DNA of 64,000 bases from Sphingomonas vulcanisoli (GTDB taxonomy: Bacteria > Pseudomonadota > Alphaproteobacteria > Sphingomonadales > Sphingomonadaceae). Below, piece after piece: positions 51,854 to 59,710 of this stretch (position 1 is its first letter; each line of letters starts with the position of its first letter). Made by a program: the position numbers and the translations under genes. The notes under the pieces were generated by a model, which did no database searches, was not told where the DNA came from, and saw only the letters and a program-made list of their open reading frames with translations. The DNA lies in contig NZ_JAAOZC010000004.1 in NCBI RefSeq assembly GCF_011761305.1, positions 248,001 to 312,000 of the forward strand. The letters are read 5' to 3'.

Positions 51854-52978
51854 TTACCGAACGGCGGCCATGGCGCTCGTCGTCAGAGGCATCGCGGTGG
51901 CAATTTGGCGGGTCTGCGAAAAACGCGCGCTGCGCAGCATCGCCGCGATCTCTGAAGCGCTACGCGGCCGTCCGGATCCCATCGCCAGCAGGTAGAAACC
52001 GAAATAGGCGTCGCCGGCGGCGGCAGCGCCCGGGGTCCGCGCCATCGGTTCGACGATCAACAGCGTGCCGCCGGATGGCAATGCATTGTAAATGTTACGC
52101 AAAAGTTCGAGCGCGGGTCCGTCGTCATGGTCGTGCAGGACGCGGACGAGCGAGATGATGTCATAGCCCTGCGGCAGGGGATCGCGGAGAAAGTCGCCAC
52201 CGAATATCGCCGGCTGCTTCGTCAGCCCGGCCGAGTCGAACCGGACCCGGGCGCGGTCGCCGACCGCAGGGAGATCGAACAGTCCTAGCTCCAATGCGGG
52301 AGCACGGGCGCCTACCTCCGCAAGGAACGCCCCCTCGCCGCCTCCGACATCGAGCAGGCGGCGATGCCGATGGAACGGATAAGCGTCGATCGCCTGTGCG
52401 GCGATCAGGGGCTGCGACGCCGCCATCAGGGCGGAATAGGCCGCGACTGCTCGGGCATCGCCGGGGTGCGGCGACTCGGCGTAGTGCCACAGACCCGACA
52501 AGGCCCCGCCCCCGCCGCCACGCCGCAGCAGCCCGACGGGATCGGCAAGGTCGGCGTAGAGTAGGTGATGGTGCGCCACCATTTCGGCGATGCCGCGATT
52601 GCCGCGCAGCGCCGCACCGTCGCTGCCGAGCGCCCAGCCCTTCTCGATCGGCTCAACGAGCCCCAGCGCCGCAGCGCCACGGAGGAGCCGCTCGGCGCCC
52701 GCAAGCGGCAGGTCGATCCGGCTGGCGATCACCTCACTGGTCTGCGGCCCCTCGGCCAGCACCTCGAACAGATCGGTTTCGATACACGCCGCGAGGATCT
52801 GCGAATAAGTGAAACCTGCCACCAGATCGAACAAGGCGCGGGCGCGCCGTCGCGCGATCGGGCGGGTCAGCGGGAAGCGGCTGGCAAAGCGTTGGAAGCG
52901 CGGCGATGCCAGCAGCCGGTTCCGCCAGCCGATCCATTGACCCCGCCAACCATATTTCTGAGGAGTGGACGAAATCAT
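51854..52978 (-). CDS. crtF: Demethylspheroidene/hydroxyneurosporene O-methyltransferase CrtF
   Basis: A 374-residue SAM-dependent methyltransferase that O-methylates the C1 hydroxyl of acyclic carotenoids. The family start is WRNRLLASPRFQRFASRFPL and LFDLVAGFTYSQIL. The SAM motif is LLDVGGGEGAFLAEVG, and VRVLHDHDDGPALELLRNI follows. The ATG at 52978 is two bases from an exact PpsR palindrome and has no Shine-Dalgarno sequence, so the message may be leaderless or initiate slightly downstream. Confidence 0.95.
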   Translation of the reverse strand: MISSTPQKYGWRGQWIGWRNRLLASPRFQRFASRFPLTRPIARRRARALFDLVAGFTYSQILAACIETDLFEVLAEGPQTSEVIASRIDLPLAGAERLLRGAAALGLVEPIEKGWALGSDGAALRGNRGIAEMVAHHHLLYADLADPVGLLRRGGGGGALSGLWHYAESPHPGDARAVAAYSALMAASQPLIAAQAIDAYPFHRHRRLLDVGGGEGAFLAEVGARAPALELGLFDLPAVGDRARVRFDSAGLTKQPAIFGGDFLRDPLPQGYDIISLVRVLHDHDDGPALELLRNIYNALPSGGTLLIVEPMARTPGAAAAGDAYFGFYLLAMGSGRPRSASEIAAMLRSARFSQTRQIATAMPLTTSAMAAVR

Positions 52979-52979
52979 A

Positions 52980-52997
52980 TGTCCAGTTTTGTGGACA
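52980..52997. promoter_or_regulatory. Exact PpsR site between crtF and crtD
   Basis: TGTCCA-GTTTTG-TGGACA is an exact TGT-N12-ACA palindrome with fully symmetric 6-bp arms. It abuts the crtF start codon and lies 38 bases before the crtD start, so one operator could control both divergent units. TGGACA halves on each strand are acceptable -35 boxes, but no convincing -10 is visible. Confidence 0.85.
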
Positions 52998-53034
52998 CAT
53001 GATAGTCTGGCGTCAATCGCGAGGGTGCGGGCGA

Positions 53035-54588
53035 ATGCCGAACGAAAGCGTGGTCGTCATCGGAGGCGGAATCGGCGGGCTGGTCAGCGCCGCCCTCCTG
53101 GCCGCGCGCGGGTGCGACGTGACGCTGATCGAGGCGGCAGCGGGCCCGGGTGGCAAGCTGCGCGCGGTGATGGTCGGCGGCGAGGCGATCGATGGCGGCC
53201 CGACCGTTTTCACGATGCGCGGCATCTTCGAGGAGATCTTCGCCGCGTGCGGCAGCACGCTGGACGATCACCTGACAATGCGTCCCGCGACGACGCTCGC
53301 CCGCCATGCTTGGGGCGACGCGCGACTCGATCTCTTTGCGGACCCCGCCGCCAGCGAGGCCGCGATCGGCGAATTCGCCGGCGCGAGCGAGGCGCGCGGC
53401 TACCGCGCGTTCCGGGCGGAAGCGAAGCGGTTGTTCGATGCGCTCGACCGGCCCTTCCTGCGCGCAACCAAGACCGATCCGATCACCCTCGGCTGGCGGA
53501 TGGGTGCGCGCGGGCTACCCGATTACCTTAATCTGCGCGCTTACACTTCGATGTGGCGCGCGCTGAGCGGCTATTTCGCCGATCCGCGGCTGCGGCAATT
53601 GTTCGGGCGCTACGCCACCTATTGCGGCTCCTCACCCTTCCGGTGCCCGGCGACGCTGATGCTGATCGCGCATGTCGAGGCGAGCGGCGTGTGGCTTGTC
53701 GATGGCGGGATGCACCGGCTCGCGCACGCTCTCGAAACCCTCGGGCACCGCAACGGCGCCCGCTTTCGCTATGGAACACCGGTCCGCGAGATCATCGTCG
53801 AACGCGGCCGTGCTACAGGCGTCGTGCTGGCGGACGGCGAGCGGATCAGCGCTAGGTCGGTGGTGTGCAACGCCGATCCCGCCGCGATCGGCGCGGGCGG
53901 TTTCGGTGCGGCGGCCCGGCGGGCGGCTCCGCCGGTTGCGCCCCGCCGCCGGTCGCTAAGCGCGATGGTATGGACCGCGCAGGCCAAGACCGCCGGCTTC
54001 CCGCTCGTGCGCCACAACGTCTTCTTCTCGGACGATTATCGCGCCGAATTCATGTCGCTCTCTGCCGGACGGCTGGCCGCTGCGCCGAGCGTCTACGTGT
54101 GCGCGCAGGATCGCGACGCCAGCGGCGCGACGCAAGGCGACATCGAGCGCCTGCAAATCATCGTAAATGCTCCGGCCACAGGCGACGGACCGGGCTTCAC
54201 CTCAGCGGAGATCGAAACATGCAGACGGCATATGCTGGAGAGGGTTTCGCGGGCGGGACTTTCGCTCGATCTGACGCCGGGCGAAGTGTTGACGACCCCG
54301 AGGGACTTCGAGGGTCTGTTTCCGTCGACGGGTGGAGCCCTTTATGGACCGGCCTCGCACGGGTGGGCGGCCTCCTTCCGCCGGCAGGGCAGCCGGACGC
54401 GGATCCCTGGGCTCTATTGCGCGGGCGGGAGCACCCATCCCGGCGCGGGCGTCCCGATGGCGGCGCTTTCCGGCCGCTTAGCCGCCGACTGCCTGCTCAA
54501 GGACCGCGCTTCGACGTGGCGGTCGGTCCCGGGGGCTATGCCTGGTGGTATATCGACGCGACCAGCGCGGACGGTGCCCACGGGCTGA
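53035..54588 (+). CDS. crtD: Hydroxycarotenoid 3,4-desaturase CrtD
   Basis: A 517-residue CrtI-type flavoprotein that introduces the 3,4 double bond in 1-hydroxycarotenoids. The FAD motif is VVVIGGGIGGLVSAALLAAR, followed by EAAAGPGGKLRAV, and the C-terminal carotenoid-desaturase signature is GLYCAGGSTHPGAGVPMAAL. The ATG at 53035 places the FAD fold right at the N-terminus. About 24 extra residues beyond the usual end (after LLKDR) run across the start of crtC. It could be confused with CrtI, but position between crtF and crtC and the divergence of the middle domain favour CrtD. Confidence 0.9.
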   Translation: MPNESVVVIGGGIGGLVSAALLAARGCDVTLIEAAAGPGGKLRAVMVGGEAIDGGPTVFTMRGIFEEIFAACGSTLDDHLTMRPATTLARHAWGDARLDLFADPAASEAAIGEFAGASEARGYRAFRAEAKRLFDALDRPFLRATKTDPITLGWRMGARGLPDYLNLRAYTSMWRALSGYFADPRLRQLFGRYATYCGSSPFRCPATLMLIAHVEASGVWLVDGGMHRLAHALETLGHRNGARFRYGTPVREIIVERGRATGVVLADGERISARSVVCNADPAAIGAGGFGAAARRAAPPVAPRRRSLSAMVWTAQAKTAGFPLVRHNVFFSDDYRAEFMSLSAGRLAAAPSVYVCAQDRDASGATQGDIERLQIIVNAPATGDGPGFTSAEIETCRRHMLERVSRAGLSLDLTPGEVLTTPRDFEGLFPSTGGALYGPASHGWAASFRRQGSRTRIPGLYCAGGSTHPGAGVPMAALSGRLAADCLLKDRASTWRSVPGAMPGGISTRPARTVPTG

Positions 54589-55421
54589 CGATCATTGCCT
54601 TCATCGGCAGCGTCTTCTCGCCCTACTACAAGCTCAGCGGGCGCGGCGATCCGGAAAATCATTGCGCTATCAACGTATCGCTGACCGGCCCGCGCGGATC
54701 CGCCTGGGCAATGACCGAGCGCCCGCGGCGGCGGATGGCGCGCGATGCCGACAGTTTCTCGGTCGGGCCGAGCGCGCTCCATTGGGACGGGGACACGCTG
54801 GTGATCGACATCGCCGAGATTTCCGCGCCCTTGCCCTACAAGGTGCGCGGGACGGTGCGGGTCACGCCCGAGATGATCGGCACGACCGCCTTCCAGCTCG
54901 ATCCGGCGGGGCGGCACCGTTGGCATCCGGTGGCACCGCGAGCGCGGGTTGAGGTGGCGATGACGCACCCCGGCGTCAGCTGGAGCGGCGACGGCTATTT
55001 CGACTCCAACTTCGGGGACGAAGCGCTGGAAGCGGGGTTCGACGATTGGCACTGGAGCCGCGCGCATCTGAAGAACGATGTCGCCGTACTCTACGAGGGC
55101 CGGCGGCACGACGGCGCGCCGTTCGATCTCGCGCTGAAGTTCGATCGCCAGGGCCGCTGGCACGATGTCGTCCAGCCACCGGCCGCCGCGCTGCCCCGCA
55201 CCGGCTGGCTGGTAAAGCGGGCGACCCGCACCGATTCCGGCACGACGCCCCGCGTGATCAAGACGTGGATCGACGCGCCCTTCTATGCGCGCACGGCGCT
55301 GGCGACACGCTTGTTCGGCGAAGATGTGCAGGCGGTCCACGAGAGTCTGTCGCTCGGACGATTTCGGTCACCGATCATCCAGTCGATGCTGCCCTACCGG
55401 ATGCCCAGGGCAATCTGGTAG
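54516..55421 (+). CDS. crtC: Carotenoid 1,2-hydratase CrtC
   Basis: A hydroxyneurosporene synthase of about 301 residues that adds water across the C1-C2 double bond of acyclic carotenoids. Conserved landmarks are PGGYAWWYIDATSADG, IIAFIGSVFSPYY, GYFDSNFGDEALEAGFDDWH and the C-terminal KTWIDAPFYAR. The GTG at 54516 is the best start in frame, overlapping crtD by 73 bases; homology (RFDVAVGPGG) begins a few codons earlier, so an alternative initiation upstream is possible. It converges on the small gene at 55426. Confidence 0.92.
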   Translation: MAVGPGGYAWWYIDATSADGAHGLTIIAFIGSVFSPYYKLSGRGDPENHCAINVSLTGPRGSAWAMTERPRRRMARDADSFSVGPSALHWDGDTLVIDIAEISAPLPYKVRGTVRVTPEMIGTTAFQLDPAGRHRWHPVAPRARVEVAMTHPGVSWSGDGYFDSNFGDEALEAGFDDWHWSRAHLKNDVAVLYEGRRHDGAPFDLALKFDRQGRWHDVVQPPAAALPRTGWLVKRATRTDSGTTPRVIKTWIDAPFYARTALATRLFGEDVQAVHESLSLGRFRSPIIQSMLPYRMPRAIW

Positions 55422-55425
55422 CAGC

Positions 55426-55575
55426 TCACCCTGCGGCGTCGTCTTCGGGAGGCTTACGCGCCTTGTCCTTGGCGATCTCGCGGTTGATCGAGATGAGCTG
55501 CCAGATGCAGAACAGGACGACAGGGATGCCCGCGATCGCCATGTCGAACAGGCTGAAATAGCTCGCGTGCATCAT
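55426..55575 (-). CDS. 49-aa single-pass membrane protein downstream of bchO
   Basis: A 49-residue protein with a short N-terminus (MMHASYFSLFDM), one membrane helix (AIAGIPVVLFCIWQLI, about residues 13-28) and a charged tail NREIAKDKARKPPEDDAAG. Start codons ATG at 55575 or 55572 follow GGGAGAAGG, a strong ribosome-binding site, and overlap the bchO stop (ATGATG containing TGA). It ends five bases from the convergent crtC stop. The coupling to bchO and good Shine-Dalgarno support it as a real gene. I do not know a named family; a small subunit or anchor acting with pigment enzymes is only a guess. Confidence 0.75.
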   Translation of the reverse strand: MMHASYFSLFDMAIAGIPVVLFCIWQLISINREIAKDKARKPPEDDAAG

Positions 55576-56447
55576 CCTTCTCCCGCGAAATCGCGGATGA
55601 CAGCCGCGATATCCTCCGGCTTTTCCTCGTGCGCCAGATGGCCCAACCCCGCCAGCGAGATCAATCGCGCACCACTTACCATCGCCGCCGCCTCACGCGC
55701 GTTCGCCAGCGGTATCGCCGCATCGGCTTCGCCGTGAACGAGCAGCAGCCGCGCCTTTAGCCGGGGCAGGTCGCGCTTCAGCGACTCGAGATCCCAATCC
55801 GCCATCATCGTGATCGCACCGGCGCAATGGCCGGGCATCGAGAAGAGCCGCTCGTAACAGCGGCTCCCCGCCGCCTCGATCCGTGACCCCGTGCTGCGGG
55901 CCAGGAACCGCACGGTTTCACCTGGCACGCGCGCAAGCCGGGCGAAGAAATGCGGGGCGAAGGGATTGACGAACAGCAAGCGCGCCAGCGTCGGGAACAG
56001 CTTCGCGCCCAGGCCGGGAAAAGGCAGCAGCGCGGCATTGAGGCCGACGATCGCTTGCGGATCGGCAATGCCGTCAAGCGCCATGCGGATGGCGATGGCC
56101 GCCCCGGCCGAATGTCCGACGATGATGTCAGGCTTCATCTCCAGCGCGCGCAGCAGATCGCCCACCGCCCGCGCCATCGCCGACATGGAAAGGCCACCGG
56201 CGGGCCGACCGGCGGTAAAGGCATGTCCCGGAAGATCCGGCGCGACGACGGTGAAATGTTCGGCGAGCAGCGGCGCCAGCGCGCGCCAGCTATGCGTCGC
56301 CGCGCCGGTGCCATGGAGCAGAAGCATCACTGGACCCTGGCCCATGATTTGGACATGCCAGCGCAGCCGCCCGGCCTCAACGAAACGGCTCTGCGCACGA
56401 TTGGGCCAGTCGCGGCCTTCGCCATCCCAGCGCGGCATCCAGCTCAT
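55572..56447 (-). CDS. bchO: Alpha/beta hydrolase BchO (Mg-chelatase associated)
   Basis: A 291-residue alpha/beta hydrolase encoded with bchI and bchD. The nucleophile elbow is IVGHSAGAAIAI, the oxyanion strand VMLLLHGTGAATHSWRALAP, and a late AGLGHLAHEEKPEDIAA supplies the histidine. Its precise role in Mg-chelatase function is not established. It overlaps bchD by ATGA and the small membrane protein gene at its stop. Confidence 0.94.
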   Translation of the reverse strand: MSWMPRWDGEGRDWPNRAQSRFVEAGRLRWHVQIMGQGPVMLLLHGTGAATHSWRALAPLLAEHFTVVAPDLPGHAFTAGRPAGGLSMSAMARAVGDLLRALEMKPDIIVGHSAGAAIAIRMALDGIADPQAIVGLNAALLPFPGLGAKLFPTLARLLFVNPFAPHFFARLARVPGETVRFLARSTGSRIEAAGSRCYERLFSMPGHCAGAITMMADWDLESLKRDLPRLKARLLLVHGEADAAIPLANAREAAAMVSGARLISLAGLGHLAHEEKPEDIAAVIRDFAGEG

Positions 56448-58129
56448 GCCTGCTGGGCCTGGCGCACCGCGGCGTGCATCGCTGCGGCGTCGGCGCGCGG
56501 CAGCGGCAGATAGCGCGCGGCCATCGCGGCAGCGAGAGCGGCGGCTTCGGGCCGCGCGCGCGGGGAAATATCGACAAAGGCGGCGGCGATTCCCGCGGCG
56601 CGCATCGCCTTCGCCGCGGCGGTGGCATCGGCCTCGGCTACCTTCCGCACTGCGCTGCCGTCGGCGGCGATGTTGGCGCGCCCATCGGTGAGGATGACGA
56701 CGAACGGCGTTCGCCCGCGCGCTTTCGCCAGCTCGGCCAGTTCGCGGGCTGCGGTGAGCCCGGACGCCAGCGGCGTGCCGCCCCCGCCGGGCAGCTCCGC
56801 GAGCGAACGCCGGGCGCGCGCGAGCGAGCGCGTCGGCGGCAGGAGCAGTTCGGCGCCTGTCCCGCGAAACGCGATCAGCGCCACCTGCGCGCGCTTCACA
56901 TAGGCTTCGGCGAGCAGCAGCTCCACCGCTCCCTTGGCCTCGGCAAGACGCGCCAGCGCCGACGATCCCGACGCATCGACCGCGAAGATCGTCACCGCCT
57001 CCGCGCGCGTCTCGAAGCGCCGGATGCGCAGATCATCGCGGCGGACCTTCACGCGCGCGGTCCCGCTGCGCAGCTTCTGCCACGGTGCCGCGGCGCGCAG
57101 CGTATCGATCAGCGACAGCCGCACGCCACCGCCGGGGATTCCGGCGCGCGTTCCCATCGGACGCCCACGGGTGGGCGATTTGCGCCGTTCGCCGGCGCCC
57201 TGCGCGCGTGTCGTCTGCCGGCCACGCCCGGCAGCAATCCGGGCAAGGACATCTTTCGGCAATGCGGCCAAGGCAGCAGCGAGGACGATATCTTCGAGCG
57301 GGGCGGGTTCGCTGCGCTCGTCTTCGCCGCCATCGGTATCGGGGGGTGGGGGCGGCGGCGCTTCAGGCTGAGCTTCCTGCGGCGGCACCCGCGTGGCGCG
57401 GGGCGCCAAGACGAGCCGCGCGGCGAGGGTGATGTCTTCCTCATCGATGACGTCGCGCCCGGCGATCCGTGCCGACGCGCGGGCGGCGCGCAGGGCGAAA
57501 ACCGGCGCACGCGCCGAGTCTATTCCAAGCGCCAGGGCGGTCGCGGCCAGGGCATTGACCGCTTCCTCGTCACCCCGGACTTGTTCCGGGGTCCACCTCC
57601 CCACCTGCGCCGGTTTAGCGAGTTGCTCGGTGGACCCCGGAACAAGTCCGGGGTGACACATTGTCAGGTCGATCCAGAACGCCAGCCGCTCACCCATGGC
57701 CACCGGGGGCCGTTCGTCGGGCTCCACGCCGTCATCCAGCGCCACGACCAGAAATCGCGAATCGCCCCCATCGATCGCCGCCGCGATCCGGCCAGCGGTC
57801 GCGTCCGACAGCCGCTCGGCCATCGGCACCACGACGGCCCCGCCATCGGCTTCGGCTAGTACGCCCGTACTCGCCACCGGGCGGCCCAGGGCCAGCGTCG
57901 CGGTCAGGTCGATTCCGCCGAGCAGGCGCTCGTCATCGATATGCGCGGGGATGCGGCGGATCGGCGCGCCGTCCGGCAAGGAAGCGCGCAGCGCGGCGAT
58001 GACGGCGTCGCGCATATCGCCGCCGCCGCGCAGGATCAGGCCGCCCAGCCCGGGATCGATCGCGCAGAGCCGCGCGGCAAGGATCGCATCGGCGATAGGG
58101 TCGGGCGAGCCATCGCCCGGCTCGGTCAC
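56444..58129 (-). CDS. bchD: Magnesium chelatase subunit BchD
   Basis: The 561-residue BchD platform subunit of Mg-chelatase. It has an N-terminal AAA+-like domain (about residues 10-230), a Pro/acid-rich linker (QEAQPEAPPPPPPDTDGG) and a C-terminal von Willebrand A domain with the MIDAS motif AVDASGSSALARL and TDGRANIAADG. Residues about 158-187 (CHPGLVPGSTEQLAKPAQVG and onward) are encoded by a palindromic repeat inserted in frame. The gene overlaps bchI and bchO by ATGA-type junctions. Walker A of the AAA+ part is degenerate, as usual for BchD. Confidence 0.95.
   Translation of the reverse strand: MTEPGDGSPDPIADAILAARLCAIDPGLGGLILRGGGDMRDAVIAALRASLPDGAPIRRIPAHIDDERLLGGIDLTATLALGRPVASTGVLAEADGGAVVVPMAERLSDATAGRIAAAIDGGDSRFLVVALDDGVEPDERPPVAMGERLAFWIDLTMCHPGLVPGSTEQLAKPAQVGRWTPEQVRGDEEAVNALAATALALGIDSARAPVFALRAARASARIAGRDVIDEEDITLAARLVLAPRATRVPPQEAQPEAPPPPPPDTDGGEDERSEPAPLEDIVLAAALAALPKDVLARIAAGRGRQTTRAQGAGERRKSPTRGRPMGTRAGIPGGGVRLSLIDTLRAAAPWQKLRSGTARVKVRRDDLRIRRFETRAEAVTIFAVDASGSSALARLAEAKGAVELLLAEAYVKRAQVALIAFRGTGAELLLPPTRSLARARRSLAELPGGGGTPLASGLTAARELAELAKARGRTPFVVILTDGRANIAADGSAVRKVAEADATAAAKAMRAAGIAAAFVDISPRARPEAAALAAAMAARYLPLPRADAAAMHAAVRQAQQA
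57569..57657. repeat. Palindromic element inserted in frame within bchD
   Basis: Two perfect 29-base inverted arms (57569-57597 and 57629-57657) flank a 31-base centre. Each arm contains its own inner palindrome, CCCCGGA-CTTG-TTCCGGGG type. The encoded peptide CHPGLVPGS is the translation I associate with dispersed palindromic repeats of Sphingomonas genomes. The reading frame stays open across it, adding about 30 residues to the AAA+ domain. Confidence 0.85.
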
Positions 58130-59106
58130 GCCGCCAGGTCTTTCTTGGCCAGGTCCAACAGCGCGCGCTCGATCCGCGCGGTCGAGCCGGTCTCGTCGAG
58201 CACGTTGCGGCGCAGCCGGTGGCGCAGCGCGAGCGGGGCGACGCGGGTGATGTGCTGGGCCGCCACCTCCCCCGCCCCATCGAGCGCCGCCAGAGCGCGC
58301 GCCGAACGCATCAGCGTCAGCTCACCGCGCAGCCCGTCCGCACCGACCACCATGCACAACCGCGACGCGAGCATCAGGACCGCGTCGGGGACGGTGACGC
58401 CCGCGACCGCGGCCCGGGCGGCGGCGATGCGCTTGAGCGTCTTGCGCTCGGCGCGGCGCCACGTCTCGGCGAAAGCCTCGGGTTCGCGCTCGAACCTATC
58501 GCAGCGTTTGAGGATTTCGACCCGCTGCGCCAGATCCTGCGGCGTCCGCACCTCGACCGACAGGCCGAAGCGATCGAGCAGCTGCGGCCGCAGTTCCCCT
58601 TCCTCCGGGTTGCCGCTGCCGATCAGCACGAAACGCGCGGGGTGGCGGACGCTCAGCCCTTCGCGTTCGACGACATTCTCGCCCGAGGCCGCGACATCGA
58701 GCAGCAGATCGACGATATGATCCTCGAGCAGGTTGACCTCATCGATATAGAGGAACCCCCCGTTGGCCCGCGCGAGCAGGCCGGGTTCGAACGCTTTGAT
58801 CCCCGCGCCCAGCGCCCGTTCGAGATCGAGCGCCCCGACAACCCGATCTTCGGTCGCGCCGAGCGGCAGATCGACGAACGGCACCGGCACCGTCCCCTTG
58901 CGGGGGCTGCCGTCCTGATACCCCGCCTGCTCCGCCGGGACCGGCGGCAACAAGGCGGCGAGCGCGCGCACCGCGGTCGACTTGCCGGTGCCGCGATCGC
59001 CGAACACCATCACCCCGCCGATGCGGGGATCGACCGCCGCGATCAGCAGCGCCAGTTTCATCTCGTCCTGACCGACGATCGCGGAGAATGGGAAAGACAT
59101 GCGCAT
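58126..59106 (-). CDS. bchI: Magnesium chelatase AAA+ ATPase subunit BchI
   Basis: A 326-residue AAA+ ATPase driving Mg insertion with BchD and BchH. Walker A is VFGDRGTGKSTAVRAL (about 34-49), Walker B GGFLYIDEVNLLEDHIVDLL, and sensor region GSGNPEEGELRPQLLDRFGL. The start is ATG 59106 (AGG six bases upstream) or ATG 59100 (MSFPFSAIVGQ). It is first in bchI-bchD-bchO and is divergent from tspO copy 2 with a PpsR site between. Confidence 0.96.
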   Translation of the reverse strand: MRMSFPFSAIVGQDEMKLALLIAAVDPRIGGVMVFGDRGTGKSTAVRALAALLPPVPAEQAGYQDGSPRKGTVPVPFVDLPLGATEDRVVGALDLERALGAGIKAFEPGLLARANGGFLYIDEVNLLEDHIVDLLLDVAASGENVVEREGLSVRHPARFVLIGSGNPEEGELRPQLLDRFGLSVEVRTPQDLAQRVEILKRCDRFEREPEAFAETWRRAERKTLKRIAAARAAVAGVTVPDAVLMLASRLCMVVGADGLRGELTLMRSARALAALDGAGEVAAQHITRVAPLALRHRLRRNVLDETGSTARIERALLDLAKKDLAA

Positions 59107-59114
59107 CGCCAACC

Positions 59115-59132
59115 TGTATCATGCGCTTGACA
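59115..59132. promoter_or_regulatory. Exact PpsR site between bchI and tspO copy 2
   Basis: TGT-ATCATGCGCTTG-ACA matches TGT-N12-ACA exactly in the 50-base gap between divergent starts. TTGACA (59127-59132) can be the -35 for the plus-strand tspO. No strong -10 is evident on either strand. Both divergent units could be repressed by one bound dimer. Confidence 0.75.
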
Positions 59133-59156
59133 CTCTACAAGTGGACCTGCCCTGAC

Positions 59157-59642
59157 ATGATGACCCCGACGATCGTTGCCGCCAGCGTCGCGATCGCGCT
59201 TGGGATCGGTGGAGGGCTGATGACACCGATCGGGGATTGGTATCGCGATCTGCGCAAGCCATCATGGCAGCCGCCCAACTGGGCGTTCGGTCCGGCCTGG
59301 TCGATCATCCTCGGCCTTGCCGCATGGTCGGCGGTGATCGCGTGGAACGCTGCGGCCGACGATGGCGCGCGGCGCGATATCGTGATCCTGTTCGCCACCA
59401 ACGCGGTCTTCCATTTCCTGTGGAGCCCGTTGTTCTTCCGCGCCCGCCGGCCCGATTGGGCGCTGATCGAGGTCGTGTTTCTGTGGGCGTCGCTGGTCGC
59501 GCTCGTCGCAGGCTTGTGGCCGATCGCACCAATGGCGAGCCTGTTGATCGTGCCCTATCTATCCTGGGTCAGCTTCGCGGCCTTCCTCAACTACACGATC
59601 GTTCGGCTCAACCGGCCCTTCGGCAATGCTTTTGCTAGGTGA
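59157..59642 (+). CDS. tspO: TspO/MBR family protein (copy 2)
   Basis: A 161-residue five-helix TspO-family protein. It contains LRKPSWQPPNWAFGPAWSII, the central HFLWSPLFFRARRPDWALIE and PYLSWVSFAAFLNYTIVRLN. Position beside bchI matches the crtK/tspO location in Rhodobacter (tspO-bchI-bchD-bchO), so this copy may be the orthologue, while copy 1 (17809) is additional. Two adjacent ATGs (59157, 59160) are possible starts. Confidence 0.93.
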   Translation: MMTPTIVAASVAIALGIGGGLMTPIGDWYRDLRKPSWQPPNWAFGPAWSIILGLAAWSAVIAWNAAADDGARRDIVILFATNAVFHFLWSPLFFRARRPDWALIEVVFLWASLVALVAGLWPIAPMASLLIVPYLSWVSFAAFLNYTIVRLNRPFGNAFAR

Positions 59643-59710
59643 TGCTGCCACAAGGGCGTATATCGAAATCCGAGAGCTGGGAAACGGCCTATAGAAATAG
59701 AGGATGCGAT

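Noticed and set aside
53035-54588. Possibility that the desaturase is phytoene desaturase CrtI
   Set aside because: Position between crtF and crtC and lack of an adjacent crtB favour CrtD; the choice still rests on family-level reading and deserves a phylogeny.
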